From Selaginella moellendorffii (lineage: Eukaryota > Streptophyta > Lycopodiopsida > Selaginellales > Selaginellaceae), in NCBI RefSeq assembly GCF_000143415.4, contig NW_003314306.1:900897-964896 (forward strand): a stretch of DNA of 64,000 nt. Reading direction: 5' to 3'. The notes beneath the pieces were generated by a model. That model saw nothing but the letters and a program-made list of their open reading frames with translations, did no database searches and was not told the origin of the DNA. Positions 9,153 through 21,359 of this stretch are shown in pieces. Every line of letters starts with the position of its first letter. Within the stretch, counting starts at the first letter, position 1. Position numbers and translations under genes: made by a program.

Positions 9153-12100
9153 AATGAGTCTCAGCGAGTACTATTCAATGAGATTGGGGAACTAGTCTCG
9201 TTGCATACGCAGAGATGAAAACGATGATCCGAGTGGGTACACGTTTTGGTGCAAAGACTTCGCATTGGTTCCTTGGGTATGGATATTGTTACCTTATTGT
9301 ACCTTATGATGTGAGCTTGCGCTTGGGCTCATAGGATGGATTTGAGTTGTTCCGGTAGCACGAGTTTAAGCTTGGGCTCGTGAGAGAGGCACATTAGCAA
9401 CTCAAGAATACACTTTGAGTTGGCAGGATTAATGTTAGCCTATCAGTGGTTCCATGAGTTGTTCCATGTACCGCGGGTGAAAGTAAACTTTCCCTGAGTT
9501 TGCTATGAGGGGCAAATAGGCTGGTCCGTAGCTGTTTAGCACGGCACTAGTGGATCTTTCCTAGGCATGATTATAAGTGGAACAATTAAGACTATAGGGA
9601 TTAGTCTATTGGTTCAAGTAGTCATTGCCGTGCTCTCTCATAAACTTTTCTTGGATTGGACTGAAGGCTGTGCGAAAGCAAGCTTGAGGTTTGGTCAAAA
9701 GATGAGACCGAAAAGAGAGTCATCGGGGACGGAGGATCAAATACGTAAATCATTTTCTCTTCTTGGAGAGATGATTTGCAACGAGGTGTTAACTCATTGC
9801 TTGTGTTCACATAATGCAATCAAGAGTCCCTACCTTGATGCATGTTGGAGATGGTGGTTTTACAATAGTGAGTTATGGGATGGATAGTGGTGAAACACTA
9901 AACCATTTTATCTAGGCTCGCTATTGGAAGACTTGGGTTGCAATGCTCAATTCTTTTCCGGGGAACCTTGCTATTGCTCCTTGAGTAGCTTGGTGTTGGA
10001 TTAGTGTTGAGTTTGGTCGGAAAGAGAGTGGCATGAGCTTGTCTGTGTTGTGAACGAAAGTTAGTGGTGTTGGGTGTCGTAAACCTCTATTGGGGGAGTG
10101 TGGCATTTATGTTGCATTTTGTCGAATCGAGTTGGCATTTGATACTCACATAAACATTTGAAGTAATGACATAGGCATTGCTCATTGCGTTACTCAATTG
10201 ATGATCAAGTCATTGTGATGCTTATATCATATCCATGTGATAAAGAGTAATGCGTTTACGAAGTTGTTTGAGTAAATGATGATCAACCCCAAAGTGGTTG
10301 ATGGAGAAGCTAGTCTACTTGCACGAAGTAGCATTATAGTAGCTTTGACTGGATTCTCAATGGTGGTCCATTATGCTAAGCTTATGTTGGTACCTTGTTT
10401 CCTTGAGGGTTTGCCCATAAGGTGTTGGGAATGGGTTGTAGCATTCATTTGCTATAGCTCATCTGTTGATCCGTTAGCACTTGGAGTAGATTATTGGATG
10501 GAGAAGGTGTGAAGTTGATGCATTGACATCGCTAGCACTTGTGTTAGTGGAAGTGGCATTGTTGATTCGAGTGATGAGGAATTTTCCTTAGAGCTTGATT
10601 TTCCATGTCATTTTTCTTGTTAGTGTTTTGGCTTCACATTGGATCTTGAAGGTGGTTGAAGAAGAGTGTTAGTGCAATGTGGATATCCGATGATGTGGTC
10701 TTTGTGATCAAGCCTTGGATGCTCATTTTGCACTTTGCGGATGTCAGTGTTGGATATTGGAAAAATGGGCAAAGATGTTCAATGCTTAAGCATATTATGG
10801 GTCATGAGAATTTGTGTTGAGGTGAATCTATGTGAAGTTGTTAGTAGGAGGAAGTTGGTTGAGTCTTGAAAGTTTGCATTCCTGGACTGAGAGTCATTCT
10901 TTCTCTAGGATGGGAAATTTTCCACAAATTTTCTTAGATTTTTCCAATGGCTAATCTGTTGGTCACTTTGCTCGAAAACCATTCCATTTTCGAAAGCCAG
11001 TACAAACTAGTGAAGGGGTTGGAGTTGACTTTGGTTGGCTTAGATCTTAGTAGGTAGTTTGTATGATGCGACCCGAAAGGGATGCTAACTTTTAGGGCTA
11101 AAGCAATTGAGTTGGATAGAGTCTGGAGTTGATGTAGAAAAGTGGCCGTTGCACTTTTCTAAGAAGGGTGACCCTTGTGCCTTTCTTTTGTAGCGTTGTG
11201 CTTGGTGGCAATTTGCACCTTGCATTACGTTAGACTCTATGAGAGTAGTGAGCTCTCACTGATCTTGACTTGGTTTTGGTGGCCCTGCACCTTGGCTGAG
11301 GATGGTGATGTCCAACTTAGTTGTTTGAGGTTGAGATGTTGGTACCCATACTATAGCTTTGTCTATGAGGAGGTTGTGTACCGATATGAGTCCATCTCAT
11401 GGTCTTCACTTTAGTTTCGACTGAGTGTTGATCACATAGCTAGCCTCTTCAAGGCATGCTCAGAGCTATTGACTAAATGCATTAGTGGGCTTATTGCGGT
11501 TGAGTTGGATTCGAGTGGTCATTTAGTTTGTGCTTGTCTATGAACTTTTATCTCGTACCTGGGGTATACGTTCATGTTGGACAAGTATATAACTTGATGA
11601 CAAAGAGTTGGTGTTTGGGTCTTGTAAACGTAAGTTGAGGAGTGATTGTTAGTTGCTTTGCGACTAGTGATTACTTGTAGACTTCATCAAGGACTGTTGA
11701 CACTTGCTTTGCTCGATGATGATTTAGCAGTGATGGGCTTGCTTTACCAGGTGGTGTTGCGGAGGATCGTGTCGTTAGACTTACATGAGTTTTTCATGTT
11801 AGCTTGTCGACTCTACCTCTATTGATATCATTTGGTTACGTCTAGTCCGTAGTGTTGGATTTCATTGAGTCTTGGACGTAGTGAATCACTCCTTGATGAT
11901 GTGTATCTGAAACTGAGTATTGCTGAAGGATTGGTCTTGGATACACACTAAGGTATCTTCGACTGTGGTTAGCTTGGTTGCTAGGAAGTTTTGGGTGGTG
12001 ATTCACTTATGCTTTCTTCTAGCTTTGTTCTAGTGTTGATAGCATTGAAGTGATACCTTGTCGTTGACATTGTTGATATTGAGATCTGAGTGAAATGAGA

Positions 12101-14107
12101 TATCCTTCCAAGGATTGATATTGAGTTTCATTAGTCTTGATGAATATAGTGTTGATGATTTGGCTATAGCTTTGTGTTGTTGGCATTCGTGCATTTGCTA
12201 GTTAGCAACTGTGTTGACGTTCAAATGAACTGAGTGGCAAGTTAAGTTAGTTGTGTTCTAGATGAGATTGTTTAGTAGGGGTTGAGCTTTAGCTTTTCCT
12301 TGAAAAGTGATTCAGTCGTGGACTATGCTAACTCTACAAGAGGAAGAGTTAGTGATCGATATTAGAATGTTGAATCCTTATGGGATTTTAGTTGAAATAT
12401 ATTGATCATTGATGATTCTTCTCGTGCTTGTTATGAAGTGAGTTACGTCTTGCTATAGATGGATTCATGGAGGATCGTTTGGTGATCACTTGTTGAGCAT
12501 AACTTTGCTATGTTTAGCTTTTGGATTGATGCAGAAATGCTCTTTATTAGCTTTGGCATTATGAAGTTTGGCTTATGGATGTGTTGAGGAAGATATTGTG
12601 AGTTGCATCATGATTTCTTCTTTAGCATTGAAGTTAGTTTATGCAAAACTTGTGATCATTATTAGGCAAGACTTAGTTATAGGCTTCTTCAAACTTTTGG
12701 TTCCTTGAGTTTTATGCTCATTGTTCCATTTGTTAGAAGTTGTTAGGGAAAGCATTTTGGCTCATTAGCTTCGATGTTGAAGTTGGCTTTTGCATCTAGT
12801 AATCATTGGTGATGATTAACTATCATCTAAAATAATGAGTTATCCTTGTTGAAGATTTTGCTTGATTATTGTTGGTATAGAATGATTTGCCATTCTTCAA
12901 GATGGTGGATTCCTTCTTCGACAATGATTATGCATCTCTTTATTGATGGGATAATTGATAATCTTTCATGATGGTTAGTTGTTCTCTTTGATAGCTTGTG
13001 GCTTTTCGCAATACCACATGTTTTTTGTGGTTTGCTCTGGATTGGTCTCTTGGGTTTGAGACGTCAGTAGGATGTTGCTGACACTTGCTTAGGCAACTTG
13101 AGTTCCTTGGTATTGTTGGCTGGGATCTATTCAGATTGGCTTTTGTGATAGTTGGCAGGCATGAGTGTTTGTTGGTCTTACCACATTCATTCTCTTCTGT
13201 TGGTTGTTGCTCGAGTTAGTTTTGATAGATTTGAATGTTATTTCCTTTGGGTGATACATTCGCGAGCATTGTGCTTGTTAGTCAATGATACTTTGTGTTC
13301 TTTGAGTTCTCTCTAATAAGTTGTTGGCTTACTGTCTACTATCTTCGATAGTTAAGTTTCATCATTGAGTTTCCTTGATGATATACTAGCTATTGAATTT
13401 TGTTGGATGGTCATTCTTGTGTTTGCCAAATTATGATGATCTTGGTGGTTCCTATCTACTGTAATACTAGTTTATCGGATGATAACTTACTTGGACTACT
13501 TTTGTGTTCTAATCTAAGCTTTATTCACTGATAATTAAATCTCTAAAATATCATTGTCTATGACTTTGATATTGTCCAACTATTGATCTTTGAGTTTGGG
13601 CCAGTAATGGGTAGACTGGCTTCGGCACTTCGTGTGCATGGTGAAATCTCTAGTCATGGGGTAGCTACTGTCGACTGGTCACATAACCCGCCTCTCTGTC
13701 GATGTTCCTTGTTCCGTGAAAGGGCGTGACCGTGTAAACAACTCTAAACTGCCTGTTGACAGTAGTCTATCTAAACCTTACCGACGGGTTTGGTTTCTTT
13801 GCTCAGGAGGGTTGGGGCCTCTGGCTTCTCTCTCTATGTCTCTGCGGGCAGGGCATATCACACTTTTGTAGCTGGGTGACTCCCAGAGCAGCAAGGGTGG
13901 CTGACTCCGTTGGTCATTTCCTTGTCGGTGACGGCCGGAAGGTGTCTGAGCTGGTAGCGCATCCGCGTTAGACAAAGAGGTTGCCCCCTAACTCATTTAA
14001 GTTGGTGCATTTCTCACATAGTGTGCGAACCGTGAACTTTTTATGGAGTTGTTTCCTTGGCGGTATTCTAGACTGGAGTATGCATCGACGAGGACGTCGA
14101 TTTTCCC
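9153..14107 (+). mobile_element. Non-coding interior of the LARD-like element
   Basis: About 5 kb, T- and G-rich on this strand, with stops dense in all frames. I see no protease, reverse transcriptase, RNase H or integrase motif. It is therefore an interior without element genes, as in the large retrotransposon derivatives described in other plants. Confidence 0.75.
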
Positions 14108-14120
14108 AAGGGGGGGAGAG
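14108..14120 (+). promoter_or_regulatory. Polypurine tract of LARD-like element
   Basis: AAGGGGGGGAGAG directly abuts the right LTR, the expected plus-strand primer position. Confidence 0.85.
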
Positions 14121-15241
14121 TGTCGCGAATGTGACTTCGGGTATCGAAAGTTACCTGTCGGCTAGTCCTTTCGGACACTCTTACCTTACTGCCACGATGG
14201 CAGGAGGTCGGTACTGCTGGTTCCCTTTATTAGCCCCTCTTGTTCAAGTGTTAGTAAACTGGACTTAGCATCTGTACTTGGCCGGATGAGCATAAGGACG
14301 GAATTCCTAAGTGTCTATTTGGCCAAGCATACTTGGCCCGGCTTTTTAGTTCTCTTTTGCTCTGTCTTGCACTGGCTTGACAAGAACCCTCGCGTATTGA
14401 GATTGGTCCCTCAATATCGTTGGATGATAGCTTACCGTGTCTGCCAAACACCCTCGCTATCATGCCCTTTGTGTTAGTCTCATTTCGGTCCCAAATGCTA
14501 TTTATGGAAAGTGTCCAGATTTGCTCATTTGGCATATCTACGGAATGTAGAGATCGGCCTGAACACAATGGTGTTCGTCCCGTGTCCAAATTCACAATCT
14601 AAGGACATTCCATATTTAGTAAGTTTCGAGTTTGTCCCAGAGACTAACTCCTGATACTAAGGGAGGCTTGGGGTGAAAGCCCAAAGCGTGTGTTCCTCAA
14701 GGGGGGGGGGGCTATGGGGGGTTCCAAATGTATAGTAGGGATAGTGGGTAGGTCGGGCATGGCCGACCAACCTGAGGCATAGTCTAGCTCCCGCTTGCGT
14801 GCTTGTCCTTGTTCTGCGTCCGGCTTGGGTCTAAGCCCAAGTTCCATTCCATGCTAGCTGGTGGAGTACCCATATTCTCACGTTAGGCCACCGGTATGCC
14901 GAAATAGCGCCAGACTCCGTTTGGCTCCATTTTGCGTGCTGGTCCTGGCATTGGGATGCTGGTTGCTCTAGGACTGTTCCAAGTCGCTCCGGGCCCCTGT
15001 CCCTTCGCTCCTTGGGCTATATGCTCGGGAGTTGCTCCGTGGTCCGGTTCCATCACTCCTTGGCATCACGCTTGGGAGTTTGGCACCGTTCCTTCGTTCA
15101 GTGGCCCAAGGCCCTGAACCTCGGGTTCCTGTGGACACGTGGCATCTGTCACGTGGCACAAAGAGGGTTTAGGTTCCGCTTCGTGGTGTTATCCTATGGT
15201 AAATCACCATAGGATAAAGGGTCAAAACCACGTGCGCTACA
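14121..15241 (+). repeat. 3' LTR of LARD-like element
   Basis: 1121 bp, nearly identical to 8007-9139. It carries 11 G in the homopolymer, three CACGTG motifs and the same 12-bp inverted repeat (15189-15217). It is followed directly by the CAATG duplication. Confidence 0.92.
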
Positions 15242-15246
15242 CAATG

Positions 15247-15673
15247 ACTGTGATGATGCCTTCCAACAATTGCATCATCTTCGCCAAGGGCCATCTGAGT
15301 TGGTGATGCGGAGCCAAATATGTCGGAGTGGATCAAGCTAAGAATATTATGGCTAACATTTCATCAAGATTTGGTAGAACTTGTGCATGCACTTGCTCTA
15401 GCCACCCTTAATGATACCCTTCACTTGGCACAACATTATGAGTTGTTGCCTCTTCCACTTTTTGTTGTACGTCCTTCAACTCCACTTCCTGTGGGAGATG
15501 GTCCTATTCTAATGGAGGTTGATGTTGCTACTGCTCGAGTTCAAGAACTAAAACAAAGACATGGTTATGGCCATGATGTCCATTATTGGGTGTATGATGA
15601 AGTTGGTCATACTTATCTACGTTGTCGGCGTTTTCCGGATTGGCAACCTTTATTTCCTGGGTGGAGACCTTAG
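15247..15673 (+). pseudogene. gag fragment of outer gypsy element, right part
   Basis: This continues the gag sequence broken at 8006. Near 15580-15625 it encodes YWVYDEVGHTYLRC, which fits the CX2CX4HX4C zinc knuckle with its first two Cys replaced by Tyr. Stops interrupt the frame. Confidence 0.6.
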
Positions 15674-15783
15674 CGTCAGCAATGTCCCGTTGGTGCTGTT
15701 GCAGTGGAAGGTTTGGACACCAAGATGCATCCGGGAAATGAGGAGTCGCACAAGTAACAAAGGGACCTTGTGCGAATAAGTCA

Positions 15784-16113
15784 GTGACCCCTCCATCTTT
15801 CTTTCGGGAGTATCATCAAGGGGTTCATTTGGCACCGGTTCATCCAGTGTTTACTTTCCAAGCTCGTTTTTATAACAAGAGGTCTCCTATTATTCTCTCT
15901 GTGTTGGTTGATACAGGTTCGAGTTTATCTTCTATTGCTCAACTTGTTGCCATACGTTGTCATCTACACTTGCATTGTGCAGTGGAACCAGTTTTCATTC
16001 TTTATGGCAACGGCCGTACACATGCATGTGCACGGGATGAGCTTGAGCTTGAGTTGCAGTCATTACGGGTGGTGCCGAGTCAAGCTTTTGACCTCATTCT
16101 TGGTATGGATTAG
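15784..16113 (+). pseudogene. gypsy aspartic protease remnant
   Basis: The open segment encodes SVLVDTGSSLSSIAQ and ends FDLILGMD, the standard active-site region and the DLILGMDWL-type end of retroviral-like protease. It stops right after GMD, where TGG (Trp) is expected and TAG is found. It is part of the disrupted polyprotein. Confidence 0.75.
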
Positions 16114-16691
16114 TTGTAACGCAATCATACCAAGTGTGATTTTGAAGCTTCTCCCCTTTGTCTCATACTTCTTTATGTTTCATCCATTCCTCTCACTTCG
16201 TACTTTTTCGTCCCTCTACTTCTACCTTTGCTTCCATTACTTTTGTTCCTCCCCTATTTCCTCCTATGTTTCCGTCTTATTTTGCTCTTCCCTTTTCTGA
16301 TCCCTTCGACAATCTTTGTGTTGCAATGGTTGACCGGCTCATGAAGGAGTATTTTGATCTCTTTGAATTTGACCTATTGTCTGGGGCCAAGATTGCCACA
16401 TATCATCCGATTCCAATTGGGGATGCTTATCCAATCTTCCATCCTCGTGGCATGTCTTCCTTTCTCTTGGCAGAGGATTTTGTACTAATTAGTCATGCCT
16501 CTGCCACATGTAGAAGTCAATAGAGATTCATAAAAAGAATTTGAGGTAGAACTTACTTGTATTTCTGTCTCTTGATTGCCAGCGCTTGAGAGTAAGGGCT
16601 TATTCTAAACCGGAAAGTAAAGGTCTTGAAAGTTCTTGTTCATCATTAGTCACCTAAGGAGATTAAAATTTTACGTGCAAATGTCAAAAAG
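16114..16691 (+). pseudogene. gypsy protease-RT linker remnant
   Basis: Shifted reading segments link protease to reverse transcriptase, with a piece near 16415-16500 matching the usual pre-RT region only loosely. No separate gene is present. Confidence 0.4.
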
Positions 16692-18002
16692 ATGTTGGAG
16701 AAGGGTGTTATTTGGAAGTCGTGGAGTCTTTGGGCATGTGAACCTTATCTTGTGACAAAGCTTAATGAGAGTATTTGTTTTTGCATCAACTATCGTCCGT
16801 TAAATGAAATTACAATCCCGGATGTGTACCCTCTTCCTCACACTGCTGATCTCTTGGATTGTCTGGGGCGAAGTCGTTAGTTCACCAAGTTGGATCTTGC
16901 TTCTGGGTACTGGCAAGTATCGATGGCCGAAGAAGATATTCCTAAGACTACTTTTTGTACACCATTTGGTTTGTACGAGTTCTTAGTGATGCCATTTGGT
17001 TTGAACAATGTTCCAACAACTTTCCAACGGATGATGGACAAGGTTCTTTGCGATATACCGAAGGTGACCGCTGATTTCATTGATGATGTCGTGATCCACT
17101 CGGAGGGGACGTGGGAGGAGTATGTTCATAATGTTTGTAAAGTGTTGGATCGGCTACGTGACATTGGTTTAAAGTTGAAACAATCGAAGTGTGTGTTTAG
17201 GTCCAAGGACATAACTTATCTTGGGTACTGTATTTCTCGTAAAGGTTTGCAAGTTGATCCTGATAAACTTGTGGTTATTTTAAAGTTCCCTATTCCAAAG
17301 TGTGTAAATGATATGCAGCGCTTCTTAGGCAAGGTGCAGTATCTCAATCATTTTGTGGATCATTTTTTTGATTGCACTGCACCGTTGCGAGCGTTGTTGA
17401 AGTCATCAATGTCATCTTTCATCTAGTTTCCAGATTGTGAGCGGGCATTCATGGATCTCAATTTGAAAACTCCGGTTTTGGCATATCTTGACTATACTCA
17501 ACCTTTTATTTTGCATGTGGATGCTTTTGACATTAGTCTTGGAGGTGTCTTGATGCAAGAGAGTTCGAGTGTGTTTGGTCAGTACCATCCCATTACGTAT
17601 ATAAGCCGTAAATTACAACTAGTGGAGATGAAGTACTCCACGACAAAGAAAGAGTGTTTAGCAATAGTCTGGGGTTTCGAGAAACTTCATGCATATCTAC
17701 ATGGTTCTCGGACGTTACTTGAAGGTGACCATGCTGCTGTTACTTCATTATTGAAGCGGAAGAACTTGGTTGGTCGTACTGTTCGATGGGCTTTGAAACT
17801 TCAGATATATGATTTTGATGTTGTTCATCGCCCAGGGAGTTCTATGGCTGATGCTGATGCCCTTTCTCGAGCACCTCTTCCTTCTCCATTCTCTTCTCAT
17901 GTTTCTGACGAGCCTATTGTTCCTACATCTATGGATTTTCTAAATGAGGATTCTATGCCATTAGCAGTTGTTGTACTTGATGTTCAGTGTCCACAAGGTA
18001 TA
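16692..18002 (+). pseudogene. gypsy reverse transcriptase and RNase H remnant
   Basis: The frame carries YRPLNEITIPDVYPLP, FTKLDLASGYWQV, FGLYEFLVMPFGL and FIDDVVIH (the YxDD active site with Phe for Tyr), followed by the RNase H region KKECLAIVWGFEKLHAYL and an end at ADADALSRAP. In-frame TAG codons at 16878 and 17424 stand where Trp is common, consistent with TGG to TAG. The frame is cut at 18002 by a solo LTR and resumes at 19657. Confidence 0.85.
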
Positions 18003-19651
18003 TGTGAGACACAAAATCCTTAGGCCCCAATGTGGAGCCGAAAGGGCGCCACGTGGTAGTGGCCGAAGCAAAAGCCAAATGAGCGTAACACGTTTGGACT
18101 AAAAGCTTTGACTTGAAAAGGTCGAGAGTGGGAGTGGAACTCCCAACAAAGTGCTCGAGGAACAAGCACGAGGCGAGCCATAAGTGAGTCTCTAGAAAAG
18201 GGGATACAAGAGGACCAAAACATGACATGTGGAAGTGTCCGAGATGGAGTCCGAGGTGGAGTCCGAGATGGAATCCGAGGTGGAGTCCGAGATGGAGACC
18301 AAGCTGGAGTTCGAGATGGAGTCCGAGGTGGAGTCTGAGGTGGACCCAAGATGGACCCAAGATGGACCCGAGCTTGAGTCCGAGATGGACTCGAGATGGA
18401 GTCCGAGATGGACCTGAGATGGAGTCCGAGATGAACCCGAGATGGAGTCCAAGATAGACCCGAAATGGAATCCGAGATGGAGTCCGAAAAGGAACCGAGA
18501 TGGAGTCTGAAGTCAAGACCGAGACCAAGATCGAGATTGGGACCGAGACCGAGACCGAGATCGAGGCCGAGGCCGAGGCCGAGACCAAGCCCAAGCCTGA
18601 GTCCGAGTCCAAGTCTGAGTCCGAGTCCGAGTTCGAGTTCGAGTTCGAGTTTGAGAGGGTGGAAGCCCAAAGCATTCATCTCCCAAACCCTGGGGGGTTT
18701 GGTGAACTCCAAAAGTATAGTAGGGGGGGACTTCAGTGGAGCCAGTTTGGCCAGGAAAGGCCAGTTTGGCCCAGGAAGGCCACACCTAGGTGTTGGGTGA
18801 CGGGATAACCATTGGGAGGTCCAAGGCTAGAGTGAATACAGACTGTCAAGTGGGGTAGCTTGGTGAAGTGTTCAAGAGCCGGCTCTAGCTCCCCCGGGAG
18901 ATCGAATGGTTGATGCTCCCAATCCAATTGTGGGTGGCACTACCTACTTGGATACCTGGCGTGGCTCAATGGAACCTCGCTCTAAGCCCATGGCTAGAGC
19001 ACCAAAAGGCAGAAGGTGGGGAGAGTACCCATAAGGCTTACGTAAGGCCACGGTGTTCCAAAATGTTGTCCCAAAGTCCCAGACTATGGAAAGGAAGAGG
19101 AGTGGCCCTCTGGTGTAGTGACCAATGGTACGGTCATGTGGTGAGGAAGTCCTAGAGGACAGTGGGATTTAATGGTTGGGCCTACGGGCCCTATCCCAAT
19201 GGTAGTGTTGGCAAACACAGCTATGGATAGAAAAGGGATTTGGTGGGGATTGTAAAAGGGATATTGGGGAAGGATGTTCCCCATGCCTATAGGCATCTTA
19301 AGGATGCTAAGGAGTGGATCTTGGATGGTCACTCCTGGACAGATGGCCCAGTCCTTGAGAGACGAGACTACAATGTAGGTGGTGTTGGACCACCGGTGTG
19401 ACCAAGGTGAAGGGGCATGGCCTTAGCATAACGGGCTAGTATGTCAGCGGTAACTTGGGGTGTCGGTCTTGGGACCAGACACATGGAGCACTTGGACTAA
19501 GTGCAAGAGATGAGTGGCATGGATGCCATTCTCGGGGCTAGCAAGTCCTAAGTCTTGAATTGGACTTAAGGAGGTTGTGAATGAAACTCCTCCAAGTGGT
19601 CGGAGGTGTGGTTAAATGACTAAAGTAGAATGGAAAAATTAGTCATTTACA
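18003..19651 (+). mobile_element. Solo LTR inserted in gypsy pol
   Basis: The 1649 bp start TGTGAGAC and end ATTTACA, and are flanked by GTATA (17998-18002) and GCATA (19652-19656), a 5-bp duplication with one transition. Removing it with one duplicate rejoins the pol frame exactly (PQGI to EQDLPSL). No internal region or second LTR is present, so it is a solo LTR left by recombination. It shares blocks (GCCCAAAGC, CCAAAAGTATAGTAGG, GTACCCAT...AGGCCAC) with the LARD-like LTR, the 21.4-22.1 kb fragment and the 56 kb copy. Confidence 0.8.
18228..18660 (+). repeat. GA-rich imperfect tandem repeat inside the solo LTR
   Basis: Variants of GAGTCCGAGATG repeat for over 400 bp, drifting to GAGACCGA units and ending in GAGTTCGAGTTC. 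Open frames across it (Glu-Ser-Glu-Met or Asp-Ser runs) are a by-product of the period of 6 or 12 and are not genes. Confidence 0.85.
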
Positions 19652-19656
19652 GCATA

Positions 19657-20480
19657 GAGCAAGACCTACCTTCTCTTGATGAGGTTCGCGAGGCTCAAAA
19701 GATTGAGCCATGGATTCGAAGGCTTCGACATAGGTTTGAGAATCCTACATCACTTGCTGATGACTTGCCTTTCCGGCATTTACATTCTTAATATCGCCTT
19801 GAAGACAACCTTATTTATTTTGTAGGGATGGATCCTGATAATCATTTATGGTTGGTGGTGCCTTTTGTCTTTATTCTGCAGTTTCTCCATGCCTACCATG
19901 ATTCTCCTATTTTAGGTGGGCATATGGGACATTATCGTGTAACTGAGACGTTGCACAGGTTTTTCTATTGGCCAGAGATGTGACGTGATATTATCTGGTA
20001 TGTGCGTAGCTGCATTTGGTGCCAAGCTCGTAATACCTTGTGTTGCGGAAGGATGGTTGGAGTCAATTGCAATTTCCCATCCTTTTGAGTTAGTGGTGTT
20101 TGATCTTATGGGACCTTTTTCACGGTTGACTGTTGGCAATGAGTATGTTATTATTGCTTCTGACTACTTGACTCGTTAGGTGGAAGTTAATGCTCTTGCT
20201 AGTGCCTCTGCAACTGCTGTTGAATACTTCCTCCTCAATCGAGTGGTGTTTCAGCATTCTTGTCTAGAGCGGATTCTTTTGGATAATAGTCCCGCATTTA
20301 TGGCTGAGGCATTTCATGTTTTGACATCTCAGTTGGGGATATGCCACACTTTCACAAGTGCTTATCATCCATAATCAAACGGTCTGGTGGAACAGCTTGT
20401 TCGGATATTCAAAGGGATGATTGTGAAATATGTGAACTTTCAGCATTCGGATTGAGATAGTTATTTGCTGTCTTTTTGGT
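19657..20480 (+). pseudogene. gypsy integrase remnant
   Basis: Readable parts are GGHMGHYRVTETLHRFFYWPEM and CIWCQARN (His-Cys zinc domain), the core start FDLMGPFSRL, then LLDNSPAFMAEAFH and TSAYHP. In-frame stops sit at positions where CAA, CGA or TGG are expected (near 19789, 19981, 20374, 20449). The integrase is inactive. Confidence 0.8.
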
Positions 20481-21069
20481 ATGCATATGTCATAGGGATG
20501 TAAAGTTCTATTAGTGCTTCACCATATAAACTACTATATGGTCATGATCCAATTTTACCAATAGTGCTAGGTTTACCTTCGCGATTTCCATGAGTTGCCG
20601 ATGCTAGGTCATGGGATCAGTATTTAACAAGCATTCTTCCATTTGTCTAAGCTGAGTCTATTGAACACTTAAGCCGCGTACAACTGGGACAACAATGGCA
20701 TTACAATGTCCACCTCATCATCATCCATCTGTGGAGTACAAAGTGGATGATTTGGTGTTAGTTCGTTTTCCCCATCTTACAGTACGTGGTTTATCTAAGG
20801 GGCTCCTTGCACAGCGGAAAGGACCATATCGGGTGTTGCGGCAAGTTGGACCACAAGTTTATGAGGTTTGGCATGATGTCCAGCAGGCCAATCCTCCAGA
20901 GATTATGCATGTGCAGCGGTTGAAACGCTTCATACAAAGGGATCAGGAGCAGTTAATACCACCTACAGATCCATCAATGCCTCCTCCTGACTGTAAGCCA
21001 CAAATTTTTCCTTTCCAATTTGCCAGCTTACCTCGTCTATCTGACCAACACTGCCTTGGCTTGTGCTAA
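20481..21069 (+). pseudogene. gypsy integrase C-terminal remnant
   Basis: The segment from 20695 encodes a VEYKVDDLVLVRFP-like start, RKGPYRVLRQVGPQVYEV and MHVQRLKRF, the usual integrase C-terminal GPY/F module. No chromodomain is evident before the stop at 21067-21069. Confidence 0.7.
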
Positions 21070-21359
21070 GTTCCCTCACCAAGGTTCTCGCCTATTGTAC
21101 CAGCTCCTACTTGGTCCTACTTGGTTTCAACTACTCACTGCACGAGCAATAGAGAGTTAGCCTTCCATCCATAGATTCTCAAATCTCTCCCAATCCCCCT
21201 TCCCGGGTTAGACTGGACTTAAGGTTCGGCTACACTCCCCATAGGCACAAGCAGCCAAGTACACCAAGCCTCCAGGTTCTTAACACCCCTTGGTACAACA
21301 AGACTTGATCATGGGACCCTCTAAATCCCAAGCCTTGGGTGCAACACTTGCTTCGGGAC

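Larger units (their letters stand above)
8007..15241 (+). mobile_element. Non-autonomous LTR retrotransposon (LARD-like), recent insertion
   Basis: Two long LTRs (8007-9139 and 14121-15241) start TGTCGCG and end GCTACA, and are flanked by the 5-bp duplication CAATG (8002-8006 and 15242-15246). The primer site TGGTATTAGAG (9142-9152) follows the left LTR and matches the initiator tRNA-Met complement at 10 of 11 bases. A polypurine tract (14108-14120) precedes the right LTR. The 5-kb interior has no frame above about 106 codons and no gag or pol motifs. The LTRs differ by one substitution, one G in a homopolymer and a 13-bp tandem duplication, so the insertion is recent. Mobilisation must depend on another element's proteins. 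Confidence 0.92.

Noticed and set aside
9140-14120. Hidden gag-pol in the LARD-like interior
   Set aside because: Scanning for DTG, YxDD, RNase H and integrase motifs by eye in the visible frames gave none; a profile search would be decisive.
18228-18660. Long open frames in several registers (Glu/Ser/Met or Asp/Ser repeats)
   Set aside because: They arise from a 6/12-bp GA-rich repeat inside an LTR, lack splice or start context and exist on both strands.
18228-18660. CRISPR-like regular repeat
   Set aside because: The units are contiguous with no unique spacers, in a plant nuclear context.
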